A stretch of 64,000 bases of DNA. Origin: Myrica gale. Its lineage: Eukaryota; Streptophyta; Magnoliopsida; Fagales; Myricaceae. This document shows positions 46,101 through 56,640 of the stretch, one piece after another. The first letter of the stretch is position 1. Every line of letters begins with the position of its first letter. A program made the position numbers and the translations under genes. The stretch covers positions 17,863,501-17,927,500 of the forward strand of contig OZ005605.1 in the NCBI GenBank assembly GCA_963930655.1. The letters run 5' to 3'. Below the pieces are notes generated by a model. The model was not told the origin of the DNA. It did no database searches and was given only the letters and a program-made list of their open reading frames with translations.

Positions 46101-46691
46101 AGAGGGAAGACTAGTAGACACAAGAGATCGAACTATGATGTGGATTCAGGTTCAGGAGAGGAATATGGCAAAAGAGAGAGCCGCTACAGGGGCAGTGACC
46201 ATTCAAGCCAAAATACTGCAAAAAATGATGGTCAAAATTCTATAAGGAGGAGTCATGACAAGTCCGAGCGAGAAAAATACTTTTCTGAAGGTAAGAGAAA
46301 TCTTGATGTTGCAGAGAATGAGAGGGAGAGCAGAAGGTTTCATGAAGCAAGCAGTCACAATGGGCGCGAGTCACACCACAAGCGCCGCAATGTTTCTGCT
46401 AAACTTTCTGAAGAAGAGCGGGCCGCTAGGCTGCGGGAGATGCAAGTGGATGCTGAGTTGCATGAGGAGCAAAGATGGAAACGTTTGAGGAAGGCTGAGG
46501 ATGATGACGCTCGAGAATCTACCCAGGCTAGCACATCTGGTGGAAGAAATTTCTTGGACGCTGCTCATAAAAGTATCTATGGTGCTGATAAAGGGGGAAG
46601 CTCAACAATTGAGGAGAGTGTCCGCCGCAGAACACATTATTCACAGGGCAGGAGGTCTGAGGCACATGAAAGGAATGCTTTTCGGCGGTGA
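34115..46691 (+). CDS. CWC25: Pre-mRNA splicing factor CWC25
   Basis: CWC25 joins the activated spliceosome and promotes the first transesterification step. Three exons join in frame to 412 aa: 34115-34302, 34390-34708 and 45960-46691. The N-terminus [20 protein letters not shown] is the near-invariant CIR-type N-terminal domain, followed by a charged coiled coil ([16 protein letters not shown]), [14 protein letters not shown] and [22 protein letters not shown]. The last exon encodes the Lys/Arg/Ser-rich low-complexity tail, with a conserved helical island [27 protein letters not shown] and the end NAFRR. The start is fixed by family conservation. Intron 2 is 11.3 kb and carries a Pack-MULE-like element and two nested LINEs. 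Confidence 0.95.
35039..35414 (+). repeat. 188-bp tandem duplication in CWC25 intron 2
   Basis: Two direct copies, 35039-35226 and 35227-35414, both starting GATTG(G/A)GAGTAT and ending CCCAACACTTT. About a dozen point differences separate them. They encode nothing recognisable. Confidence 0.85.
36159..37249. mobile_element. Mutator-like element with long TIRs and 9-bp duplication; Pack-MULE candidate
   Basis: Terminal inverted repeats of about 118 bp (36159-36276 and 37132-37249) share GGGTTC, TTGGCACTA, GGCCAAGATTTAATCT and GGTTCAATGGGCTGCCAT. The flanks are CTGTTAAAC (36150-36158) and CTGATAAAC (37250-37258), a 9-bp target duplication with one mismatch, the Mutator hallmark. The 850-bp interior encodes no transposase. 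It is open on the minus strand for 133 codons (36336-36737), with an acidic/basic string ([13 protein letters not shown]) that looks like host exon sequence. The captured gene was not recognised. Confidence 0.75.
37755..38010 (+). pseudogene. LINE reverse transcriptase fragment
   Basis: The + strand encodes, with stops, [36 protein letters not shown] and PRCALKVDL. These correspond to the L1 reverse transcriptase blocks usually reading RPISCCN.., QSAFV.GR.I.DNI and ALKIDL.KAYD. Only about 85 residues survive, and no ends are visible. Confidence 0.75.
39234..42072 (-). pseudogene. LINE-B ORF2, reverse transcriptase to C-terminus, frameshifted
   Basis: Three frames must be joined: 42072-41779, 41837-40419 and 40322-39234. 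The reverse transcriptase has all main blocks ([40 protein letters not shown]-equivalent [40 protein letters not shown]). The C-terminal part has the zinc-binding [19 protein letters not shown] motif. Shifts lie near 41835 and between 40419 and 40322, so the copy is inactive. There is no RNase H domain. Confidence 0.85.
42071..43245 (+). pseudogene. LINE-B ORF1, inverted segment
   Basis: The segment begins [20 protein letters not shown], like the LINE-A ORF1 segment ([20 protein letters not shown]), and continues through [16 protein letters not shown] Gly/Asp/Ala-rich linker with imperfect repeats of [16 protein letters not shown] type then runs to VEAVDEG at the insertion border. A CxxC pair (CCTVCGF) is visible. 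Read through the border it stays open into the LINE-A reverse transcriptase to 43816, giving a 581-codon frame that is an accident of nesting. Relative to LINE-A it lacks part of the domain after the Arg/Gly block. Confidence 0.75.
45180..45709 (+). repeat. 265-bp tandem duplication in CWC25 intron 2
   Basis: Copies 45180-45444 and 45445-45709 differ at only about one position (ACATGG versus ACGTGG near 45366/45631). Each has a GC-rich half (CCACCTCCACCCTGCAGAGG) and an AT-rich half. The near-identity points to a recent duplication. Long open frames on both strands are by-products of this repeat. Confidence 0.9.
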
Positions 46692-49125
46692 TGCAATCAT
46701 GTAGTTGATTACTGTCTGTACTGATAATTTTGCTGATAATTCCAGGTGTGTTTCTCCACAGTTGCCCTACGCATGGGGTGCGTTTCATCTATACTAACTT
46801 GGATCATGTTGCAAGCAATTTAATGTTAAGCTGAATTATCGGGATATATAATTCCCTCTGCTTCTCTACCTAACTCTCATGCTCAGCCAGGAATTACCAA
46901 ATACAACTCAATTATGTGCAGAGGTGTGTGGACTTGTGTGCTTGGTGAATTATGGTTAGTTTAATTGAATAATCAAATAAAATAGATAGGCCTTTTTCTT
47001 TGTATGTCAGGTCGGTGGTTCTTCTCAATTGAAATTTCCCAACATGGATAAATCACATTCCAGTTCATTGCCCTGTGTATGCTTTGCTTCAAAGCAAATA
47101 TGTCCATGGAGCGTTTCTAGTTTTCCTTTCGTTTTTGCCTTCTTTTTTTCTGTCTTCTCTCTTCTTTTTGGCTTTCTTTTTATTTTTGAACTTGTTGCTT
47201 CTCTACCACTGACTATTCGTTGATTGGTGTTGGACCTTAATTTCACAAATGTTCTGGATTCATATTGCTTTCTCCGTCTTCTGTATGCATGATATTGTCT
47301 GTGAAAAGTTCGATGTATCTGACTGTTCTAGCTATCCTTATTTTGACATGGGCTCAGTAATTACTTATAAACGTCTATTGAAAGAGTGTTCTCTGTGATG
47401 AAGTTTATCAAAACTGAATTGCGTAATAAGATGAGAGATGACTGGATGAATGATAATATGATAATATGCATCGAAAGATAAATTTTTGAAACTATTGAGA
47501 ACGAAGTCATTTTGCAACGTTTTCAGAAGATGCATACCTGTAGGATTCAATTTCACCTCTCAATCTCAGTAAAATAGTAGGGTACGTGTATTTCAATATT
47601 TTTAATGTTTTTAATCTTTAATTTTTTATATTTTAACTCAGACACTTTTTTGTATTAGGTAATCAATTTTTTTCCCTTAGAAATTTGTCTATTTCAAATT
47701 CATTCCTAGTTGCCACCGCTAACAATAGAGAACTGTCCAAATATTCACGTTCATGGAGTACTGTATTTTCTTTTGGGTAGACCAAGACAGGTGAAGTTTG
47801 GAATGTGAACATATGCTTCCACAATTGCCATTTACTTTAGTGTCACAGATTGGAGGTTCTGTGTCATCGGTTCCGGTTGATATCTTGTTTTATGAAAGAT
47901 GTCCAGCCACATCGGGTGAAAAGAGGATGCCTTGAGGTTTGTTTCTGAGAGAGGTTGGACACCCTATCATCTGAACTGTCTGAAGAGCCAATTCCTGAAA
48001 TTTCCAGGTGGATATGTATATTTGTGCTCTCTCTCTCCTAATTAAGGAAGACAACAAGAATCGAACAAATCTTGGAAATTGATTGGACAGTTATTAATGT
48101 CCATTATGTTGGTCCCAATTAATAACCGGTATGGGCGTTGATCAAGGAGTTGACGCCAAGTGGTTGGCTATTTTCCATGTACTAGTTGCAATAAATAGTC
48201 GGCTTGGATATTACTTAGAAATTAAAACCCTACTTAGACTTTTGAATAAGCTGCCTCGCATCCAAGCGGCAGCCGGGCACAAACTAGCGCGGGCGTCGAG
48301 TTTGGTGCGGTAAGTAAAATTCCTGTGAAGTTGGAACTTCAATTAGCTCTGGAATGTTAGACCAGATCGTGAAGAAATACCATTTCAATTGTCAACGATT
48401 CTCGTTAGGGGGATTGACCAATTTGTCTGCCCCTTAACTTGTCTTAAATTTTCCCTTCTCCCATGCAATAAATATATTTTCTTTGCTGGGAGGAAGAAAC
48501 CAAGAGGCTTTACATGAATCCTCAGGATTTTTTGAATCCTCAGAATTCTACAATCAAACATCATTTTTCACACCACATAAATATAACTACAACACGCATA
48601 CCAATAAAGTTAATATCACATAAAAATTCTCAAAACACAAAAAATCCTCACAAAACACCTTAACCGAACACACTCCAAGTGACTTCCAACTCCTCATCAT
48701 TGACATGTTAATAACTGGGACCAAATTAATTGACATGGCTGATAGTACACTGTCCCATCAGCTTGGAATTCTATTGAAGAATGACGAATGCAGTTACAAA
48801 TTAATCCGCAATTGCCAGTGATTAGTGAATACAAATGAATTCGTGTGGCTCCAGTTGTGTGTACTTACAAGTAGAAGGTTTTTGGTTCAAGGACTGTAAA
48901 AATATCTACAATATGAGGTTAGGATATTCCTCTGCCATCACACCCTACATATCAAGGACCCGCGATATATATATATATATATATATATAAGTTGCAAATT
49001 TCTAAGCTTCTAGTAGTTGCCACACATTAATATTCAGCCAGAGCTTTTGCTGATCGCTTCGTTTGGGCTCCCGTGTTTTGGCGGTGAAACTTTATACGCA
49101 CAGGGTTGGCTGAGGTATATAAGGT
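46692..49125. other. Intergenic, CWC25 3' flank to aspartic protease
   Basis: Contains the CWC25 3' UTR. A possible MITE-like AT-rich block near 48510-48680 ends TTAACCGAACACACTCC. A TA microsatellite lies at about 48965-48989, some 140 bp before the protease start. No coding exon is recognised. Confidence 0.5.
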
Positions 49126-50860
49126 ATGGAGGCAATTCGGTTTCTGGTTTTCTGTCTTGTGTCAGCAACGGCACCTAATTCACTTGCGCAGCTTCTTCCA
49201 GGTACGTATGCACACGATCTCTTGGTTATGCATTTCCAAAAAGAAGGACTTTCCATTTCTTCTCTCTTTATTTGTTTAAGGCCGGCTTCTCCTTGGTTCT
49301 GTCTTCTTTGTATAATTAATGCAACCTCAGGCTTCCTCTGGTTCACGGAAGCTGAATGATTGTGATTTCTTTACATAATAAACCACCACGTAGTTCATTG
49401 TGCCAAACATATTTAGGACCAATGATATCTTGAAGTTTCATCTCTGCGCACGGACATCATGTGTAGGATAACTTTTAAATGTTGGTGATAGAGATGATGG
49501 ATCGGAGTAGCATCTAATTGATACGTCTCAATAATAAAATATGCAGACATTGGGTTGCCCCCCATGCAGTCAGACATCATAGTCCTTAAATTACATCACG
49601 CTCGAGGACCTGGCAGCTCTCTGACCCCGGTATCTCCTTCAGTCCTAGATGCACTCTCACTCGACGAGGACCGTGTCAAGTCAATCCATTACAGTCTCAC
49701 AAATAAGGGTCCCAGTGGTCCCAGCGGTGCCTCCTCTTTGAACAAATCAGGAGAACCAAAATCCATTAGCATCCCTGCGAACCCAGGTTTTTCCCTCAGC
49801 TCAGGCGATTACTATGTGAAAATAGGCCTCGGCACCCCTGTAAAATACTATTCCCTGTTCCTCGACACTGGCAGCTCCTTTTCCTGGCTCCAGTGCAAGC
49901 CTTGTGCCAGATACTGTCACCCCCAGGTAGATCCCCTCTTTGATCCCTCCAAATCCCAGACCTACAAAAGTCTGCCATGTGACACCTCCCAGTGCGCTGC
50001 TCTCAAGGGCGCCACCCGCATCAAGCCTTACTGTGCTTCTTCTTCTAACGCTTGCGGCTTGCGTATATACGTCGAAATATGGTGATAATTCTTCCTCCGT
50101 TGGTTTTCTGGGTCAAGATTCACTTACCTTGTCCGAGTATGAGGCGCTGCCCGATTTTACATATGGCTGCGGACAGAAAAACAAGGGTTTGTTCGGATTC
50201 AGCGCTGGTATTATGGGCTTAGCCCGTGCCAAGCTCTCCATGACGGCCCAGCTGTCCTCCAAATACGGCTATGCCTTCACCTACTGTCTCCCTACACCTG
50301 ATAATGGAATAGGTTTCTTGTCCATTGGGAACTCGTCCATGGGGGCACTTTCAGCCTACAATTTCACTTCCATGTTCAGGGATAAGGTGAACCCCAGCTT
50401 ATACTTCCTGAGGTTAGCAGCTATAACTGTGGCAGGCACGCCGCTGGGAGTAGGTGCTGCCCATTACAGAGTCCCGACCATCATAGATTCCGGAACTGTT
50501 ATGTCTCGCCTCCCTCTTTCTGTATACACCGCACTGCGAGAAACCTTCGTAAAGATCATGTCCAAAAAGTATAAGCAAGTCCCAGGGAATTCCATATTGG
50601 ATACTTGTTTCAGTGGAAGTCTCGAGAACAGCTCTTTTGTGCCCCAAGTTCGAATGATATTTCAAGGAGGAGCTGACCTCAACCTTAAAACTCCCAATGT
50701 CGTCATAGAAGCAATGCCTGGCGTGTCATGCCTGGCCTTCCGAAGTAGCTCAGCGCAGTCCCCGATTGCTATTATTGGAAATCGTCAACAACAGACGTTT
50801 AAGATCGCCTACGATATCTACAGATCCAAAATTGGTTTCGCTGCTGGTGGCTGCGGTTGA
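49126..50860 (+). pseudogene. Nepenthesin-type aspartic protease (A1B family), frameshifted
   Basis: Secreted plant pepsin-like proteases of this family (CDR1/CND41/At5g10770 type) cut proteins in the apoplast or plastid. Exon 1 (49126-49201) encodes a hydrophobic signal peptide; exon 2 runs 49547-50860. Both catalytic motifs are intact: LFLDTGSSFSWLQC near 49857 and IIDSGTVMSRLP near 50481. The Cys-rich nepenthesin insert lies between them (CKPCARYCHPQVDPLFDPS). A near-perfect 7-bp tandem duplication at 50051-50064 (CTTGCGG CTTGCGT) shifts the frame after SSNAC and leads to a stop at 50083-50085. The rest of the domain continues in another frame (TSKYGDNSSSVGFLGQDSL) to FAAGGCG. The remainder is well preserved, so the break is recent or a sequencing error. 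Confidence 0.85.
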
Positions 50861-51828
50861 GCGCTAATGACTGACTTTGCTAAGCCTGGGCGGACGGCTT
50901 GTAGTGCCCAATTGTAACTGTGATAAGATACTAAATCTTCTTGTGAAATTTTTCATTGAATAATTTTGAACTACTTGCTGCATTTTTTTTCTTTTGAGTA
51001 ATTTAGTCAGTGTGCTTCTTGTATTTTCTCATCCTTTATATCCTACAATCTGTAATTTTTCCTATCATTTAAAAATTATAGACCAATGTTAATTCTCTAC
51101 AATTCTTTTTCTTCATGAGCCAATTATGCATTGCGTTCTTAATCTGCAGGACTTGTTTCTCATGTGCAAATTAGAGTGTGCAATGCAGATGCTACTTTTT
51201 CCTTTTAACCAAATCGAGAAAATTTTGCTCTGGTCTTGTAAACTTCTCTTGCCGCTGTAGACAACGAACCCCAAAACGCACGAAAATGACCTTTTAGCTA
51301 TGGTATGGTCTTGCCCTTTGAGCTTCCTTATCTTTCTGCTGGCAGATGTTGACTTTTCAGACATAGTAACACACTTGAGACGAACAGAGTCTGTGATTAA
51401 TTTAATGCCCGGTAATCCTTAATTAGCTGACCAACTCACCTGCTGTAATTGTTTCTCAGCTTAAGCTTAGAGCACTTACAATCAAACGGCTAAAATATGA
51501 AATGAAATGTGAAAATAGCACCGCGAAGAGCGGAAGCTCAAGAGAGAAGGGATTTAATGTTAAAAGGTTTTTCAAAAAGTAAATAATAAATAGCTAGTAT
51601 TTTGGGTTTGGTTATAAATGACACATGGAAAATCTCACCATATGGAGATGCATTTATTACTGGATACTATTCACGTGTATTTGTTATAATGCAATGTGTG
51701 GAGGCTATGGTTCACCACGCATGCGTGTGGCTTGTAGCTAGATTGTTAGTCTTTTGATCGGTTAGATCTTGATAGTTTCAAATTGGCAGGGGAAAATATC
51801 GTATAAGTAAAGCAAAATTGTAACGACC
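50861..51828. other. Aspartic protease 3' flank
   Basis: AT-rich, with no coding exon. The stretch about 51470-51720, starting GAGCACTTACAATCAAAC, has the look of a MITE, but I could not match its ends. Confidence 0.4.
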
Positions 51829-52299
51829 CAAGGACAAGTACTAGCTACATCTGTGCTTTGACTTCAAAAGGACTAGTCAAGGTTGCTTTTGAAGTCCCTT
51901 AGATCATTATAAAGCCCAGTTCAACCTAATAAGGTCTCAATGTGGGACTTGACCCTTATAGAACTCATCCCTCATTCATTCTCCTCTCCCACTCTATGTG
52001 GGATTCGGGGTATCACAATCTCCCCCACTTAAATCATTGCGTCCTCGTCAAGGCCCACCAAGCTCACATTGGTGGTTACTAGGACCGCTCTGATACCATT
52101 TGTAACGACCCAAGGACAAGCACTAGTTACATCTGTGCTTTGACTTTAAAAGGACTAGTCAAGGTTGCTTTTGAAGTCCCTTGGATCATTATAAAGCCTG
52201 GTTCAACCTAGTAAGGTCCCAATGTGAGACTTGACCCTTATAGAACCCATCTCCCATTCATTCTTCTCTCCCACTCTATGTGGGATTAGAGGTATCACA
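51829..52299 (-). mobile_element. TRIM (terminal-repeat retrotransposon in miniature), complete
   Basis: Two LTRs, 51829-52017 and 52101-52299, flank only 83 bp. Read on the minus strand, each LTR starts TGTGATACC and ends GGGTCGTTACA. The first LTR is followed by AATGGTATCAGAGC, the classic initiator-Met tRNA primer-binding site, and the second is preceded by the purine tract AAGTGGGGGAGAT. Flanks AAAAT and AAAAC are a 5-bp duplication with one mismatch. The element has no coding capacity. LTRs differ at about 10% of positions plus indels. Confidence 0.9.
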
Positions 52300-54394
52300 A
52301 AAACTGTCGTGCTTTAGGAGCAATTTATTTCATTCTTGGACATTTTTTCCTCGACATTTTAAGTGTAAGAGGTAAGACTTTTGCTTAATTTGTTTTCTTA
52401 TAAACTTTTGTTTATAATTCATACCCGAACACAAAATTTTGTTTCTCAAAAGAAAATGGAGGAAGTTCTTATAAACTCAGTAAGATCTATTTGTTCTCTG
52501 TATTCAGGCAAGTAATCATGATTTTTGTGGGTTTAAAATCTTACTGAAAGTTCAGATTGGAAATTGCTAAAAAGAAGGAATAAGAGGTTTCTTTCGTCGC
52601 TTTTAAAAAAAATCTACTTAATCAGAAGAGACTAAATTTTGGTCTCTCAATTGAATAAGACAACTAGAGATGAGCTGAGCATGAATTGCTTGAATGAAAT
52701 TCCAGTACTCACCTTACAACACTCTTTGTTCTTTCCATAGTTTTGTACTTGGAACGAAAAAAAAAAAAACACCCCATGACTAACATGTAAGGGTATCCTT
52801 AGTTAACAATATTCATAGGAGATTGATTAGGTTTTAGGTAAGGACTTTTCAGAGTTTGAACGGCGAATCCTTTATGGGTCAGCTATATTTGATAAATAAT
52901 GATGTCTTCCTCTATAGCCTCCTTTGACTAATTAGCCAGCCCACTCTAGCCTTTGAATCACGAACGGTTTTTCTCGTGAAACCCGCCGAGTACTAATGCC
53001 TGCAAAGTCCTGTAATATCTTCAGTTGATTACATGAGCGGTTCTGTTCCCCATTTATGTCTCAGAAGCAAACTAGAGTGGCCCAAGCTTTGAAGAAGAGG
53101 CTGAAGATGAGCAAGAGGAAATCGAGTTGATTCACTCTTACAATTTCAGGCCATGGGATTTGAGCAACCTTATTAACAACAGAGGTTTCCATCTTACTCA
53201 ACAGGTATGTGGGTCATCTTAGGATATGCTTATTTAGATTACTGTTTTGCCTTTGTTGTTTTTCTCCTTTTGGTCACTTTGTTTCGTCCTGACTCTCTGG
53301 AGTCCTATCTGTCTACCCATTTATTCTTGGCTACTTATAGACTCTAAAGAAGAACATGCTCCCCCTTAAAATCCGTCTTGTAGGCTGAGGTTGTTTCCAG
53401 CAGCATCGAGCACTGAGCAAAATAAAGTGCAGAGAGCCTTAAAATATATTGGTTTTGGAAAAAAGGCATTGGTGGATGGCAACAACCCTTGTTTCAAAAG
53501 ATGCTGCTAGCAGACAACAAAAGGCAGTCTCCTCTTCTCGATACATGTTGTTCCCAATTTCCTATTTGCTCCAAAGCCCAACCACTAATAACTAGCTGAC
53601 GTTGTCTCCATTTATCTCCTGAATACATTGTCAATTTTTAAGTCTACCAGAAGAAGAGCAACTTTAAGACAACATTGATTGGAGTCAATCAGGCACTATG
53701 AACCTCGCTCAAATATTGGAGTTTCTGGTTGTTCTGTTCTGAAACTCTTTCGTCTGTTTCGAAGTTTCTAATGCCATTAACACCCACTATGATCCTCCTC
53801 GGTTGCTATTGGAAACTTTTGAAGTTTCATAGTCATCAATTATGCTATTCTAAGAAAAAGAATGTATCACATTTATAGCACAAATAAAATGGTGTTTTTA
53901 AAGTCCAAGTGCAAATGCCAGCTAGTTCTTAACTTCGAGAATAGCTGAAAACCCAAGATTTATGCCTCAGAAATCTCTCTCTTACCCTCCAAAAAAAAAC
54001 TCCTCGTCCACATTTCTATATACCGGAGGCATTGCACACTTTTGCGAACATTTCTCAGTTCCCCTTTCCTTGAGGTGGTTTGGGTGTCTGAAATTTCTGC
54101 ACAGCAGAGGCAACCGGTAGGATCTCAATTCCGCAGTTCTCCTAGTAATATATTTTTGTTAATCCGCACCTCTCATTTGAGTCCCTGTAAATAACGATCT
54201 AGTTTCCCAACATTAGCGAGAATTCTAAATGATGTACTGGGTTGCCTGTCCGTTGGAAAGTTTACTTCAAAACACTTGGTTGCAAAATAAAAACTAGGAT
54301 GGATGTATGTTTTCTATTTTCTACATGTTTAAGCATGTCTAGTCGCTAAATATTTTCTTGTTAAATAGTCTGTTTCCCCTGATCTTGCTCATTT
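52300..54394. other. Upstream region of the MGCISSK gene, with one exon-like stretch
   Basis: Mostly AT-rich. At 53076-53204 a 43-codon open stretch begins after an AG and ends at CAACAG/GTATGT. It encodes an acidic peptide (FEEEAEDEQEEIELIHSYNF) and could be an exon or a relic of one. It does not obviously belong to the downstream gene. An AG at 54401-54402 could end a leader intron of that gene. Confidence 0.35.
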
Positions 54395-54418
54395 ATGTCC
54401 AGGGATTCTCCTCTTAAA

Positions 54419-55660
54419 ATGGGATGCATTTCCTCAAAATTCGCTACGAGAACAATCAGTTTTCATGAAAGGCAAAACCAGAGTTTGCAGAGGACCGTAA
54501 ATGGCATGCCTATGAAGGATGAACTCAACATCTCCTGCAATGGCAGCGACCACTACCTTGCTCTCGTCAGTGCTGCTAACATGGTAGTGAACAGACTCCG
54601 AGCTCAGGATTTTAATTCAAATCCATGTTCCAAACCTCCTACTGAACCTGGTAGAAATGAGACTAGTAACACAGGGGAGTTGACGACAAGTTTATTCCAA
54701 GGAGAGGTAAAACATGCACAACCAGCACCAAAAGAAACCGGATCCAATGATCTTGAACTCCCTAGGAGGTCTAAAAGTTGCCATTGGTTTCCAGAGCACG
54801 ATGTGTCGTCCCTGGCGTCGGAATTTTCTGTTGGGATTAAAGAAGAGGAATCTTATTTGAGTTATAAGGGTATGGTACGCAACAGGAGTTTCCACACTGT
54901 GGAGGAATATGACGCAATGTTGGAAACGACAAAGTCTAGTTTGCAACAAACATGGCTGGATGGCAAGGATTACCGTCCAGGAACAAACATGCACCTTCTT
55001 GGTTCCCAAAATTTATCAGATGCATCTAAAAATACGGGGGATAAAGAGTCTGGTATGCAGGGGAAAAAACAAACACGCTTGCAGGGTAAAACTTTGGTAT
55101 ACGAGAATACCACTGACAACTCCTTTAGATCAGAAACAGAAACTAAGGAGTTAACGCCAAGTCTTAACAGCTACAGCTCCAGTGCAGGTCAAGAAAAACA
55201 AGAAGTGATCCCAAGTCCTCAAACCTCCAGCTCAACCAAGGAATTGCATACACTTGAGGATGCTGCTCAAGGTGACAGAGGACTTAAGAGAAAGGCTATT
55301 GCCAAGGGGCTAGAATCACTGAGAATCCCACCAACCTTTGATTCCCCACCAATTTTAAGTCTTAGGGAATGGCTTCATGTTGGAGGTCAAGTCTACTCTC
55401 CTGGATCATACGTGACACCAAAGTTTGGTAATGTTTCCGTACCAGTTCGGCCTGGGACTGTAAGTGCATGCAGTAAGGAATTAATCTTCAATCCAGAATT
55501 GGTTGCTGCCTTCGAGCAATGTATGCACCAACTTGAAGCAGAAGAAGAAAGCATCCTCAAGCAAATTGTAGGGAGTTCAGAGGAAGACGACACTAAAGAA
55601 GACGACACTAAAGAAAAGCAAGCAGAAGAGATGCTATCCCTCCGGGAAGACAAAATATAA
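54419..55660 (+). CDS. Plant-specific protein with MGCxSSK N-terminus, unknown function
   Basis: A 413-codon uninterrupted frame. The second ATG (54419) is chosen over the one at 54395 because it gives MGCISSKF, a textbook N-myristoylation signal (Gly2, Ser6) with a palmitoylatable Cys3, so the protein is probably held at the plasma membrane. Further features are SDHYLALVSAANMVVNRL near residue 45, a Ser/Lys-rich disordered middle, and a conserved-looking C-terminal block GLKRKAIAKGLESLRIPP followed by SLREWLHVGGQVYSPGSYVTPKFG. The C-terminus is very acidic (EEDDTKEDDTKE, a short duplication). The composition and this layout resemble a plant family of MGCxSSK proteins without known function. 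I cannot assign a role. Confidence 0.75.
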   Translation: MGCISSKFATRTISFHERQNQSLQRTVNGMPMKDELNISCNGSDHYLALVSAANMVVNRLRAQDFNSNPCSKPPTEPGRNETSNTGELTTSLFQGEVKHAQPAPKETGSNDLELPRRSKSCHWFPEHDVSSLASEFSVGIKEEESYLSYKGMVRNRSFHTVEEYDAMLETTKSSLQQTWLDGKDYRPGTNMHLLGSQNLSDASKNTGDKESGMQGKKQTRLQGKTLVYENTTDNSFRSETETKELTPSLNSYSSSAGQEKQEVIPSPQTSSSTKELHTLEDAAQGDRGLKRKAIAKGLESLRIPPTFDSPPILSLREWLHVGGQVYSPGSYVTPKFGNVSVPVRPGTVSACSKELIFNPELVAAFEQCMHQLEAEEESILKQIVGSSEEDDTKEDDTKEKQAEEMLSLREDKI

Positions 55661-56151
55661 GTTTATACTGTTCACAATCTCCCACTGGGAGAAATATGCC
55701 AAGCAAAATCATGTTAAGCAACAAATCCAGTTGTATATGTACATGTCCCAACAGTTGATAACTTGGCCCCCGAGTTGAACATTACAAGTTGAGGATTAGT
55801 TTACCAATTTCCTTTCAAATACAAGTTTAGCTCAACACATCCTCAAGCGAACCATATTCATGTTGAGACTCATGCATCTGAAAGGGAATTCCCTGACGTT
55901 TTAAAATGGTTAAAATTTTCTTATTCCAGAGCTAGATATCAGTGTAACCAAAGGTTCATGAGAGTTTATGTGACCTAAGTTAAATCTATAGAGTCGTACT
56001 TAAAAAAAAAAAAAAAAAGATTGACAGTAACTCTAAATTTTATTGATGATACGTTCACTTGTGGCTAAAGAAAACTGTGATTACAAAAAAAGAAAAACAC
56101 AACCGAAACAAGCTAACATCAAACAAAACACCAAAACTAAAAATAAACTAA
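55661..56151. other. 3' flank of the MGCISSK gene
   Basis: Presumed 3' UTR followed by an A-run of 18 at about 56002-56019. From there the antisense 3' end of a LINE fragment probably begins (an AATAAAATTT word on the minus strand near 56035). No gene is seen. Confidence 0.45.
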
Positions 56152-56640
56152 TTACTTTTGTCTTAAACTAGGCAGCTCAAGACGAGATCTACGTGTAAAA
56201 TCCTTCCTAAACTCTTGAGTTAAGTCCCCTAAGTTGAAGTACCTGTGTTGACTACTCGCCGCTCCGAACTTAGCTAGTAAATTTGCAGCTTGTTTTGCTT
56301 TTCGAAAAACATATATGGTTGATAAAGTCGACAATACCCGAAAAAAAGTTCCAAAAGAAGCTCTCATTTATCTCCCAATCTCCGACACATACAATTATGG
56401 TTACGAAACCAATCAATCACAATGTGCGAATCACATTCAATTTGGATTGCTAAGTAGTTCATCTCATGATATGTAGAGATTATGAATAGAAGAACATAAC
56501 ACAATTTTTGTGATATAGCAGGGTTCCATCCCCTTTCATCTGAGTTTTTTTTGTTCCTCCCTTCCTGAGCATTATTTCTCGAATTTCTTGATTGTACGGA
56601 TTTTATATTATAATCCCCTTGGGGGATCCTCTTGAACGCC
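56152..56640 (-). pseudogene. LINE fragment with RNase H domain
   Basis: In two minus-strand frames (56693-56364, then 56367-56152) it encodes the second half of a plant-type RNase H, with IQIECDSHIVIDWF (central Asp) followed by HVFR-like VFRKAKQAANLLAKFGA and the usual C-terminal end LPSLRQK. Plant L1 lineages with RNase H have this layout. The other LINEs in the window lack the domain, so this is a different family. The first half of the domain is not recognisable. Confidence 0.7.

Noticed and set aside
54692-55009. 105-codon minus-strand frame
   Set aside because: Antisense of the MGCISSK gene; no start context or domain.
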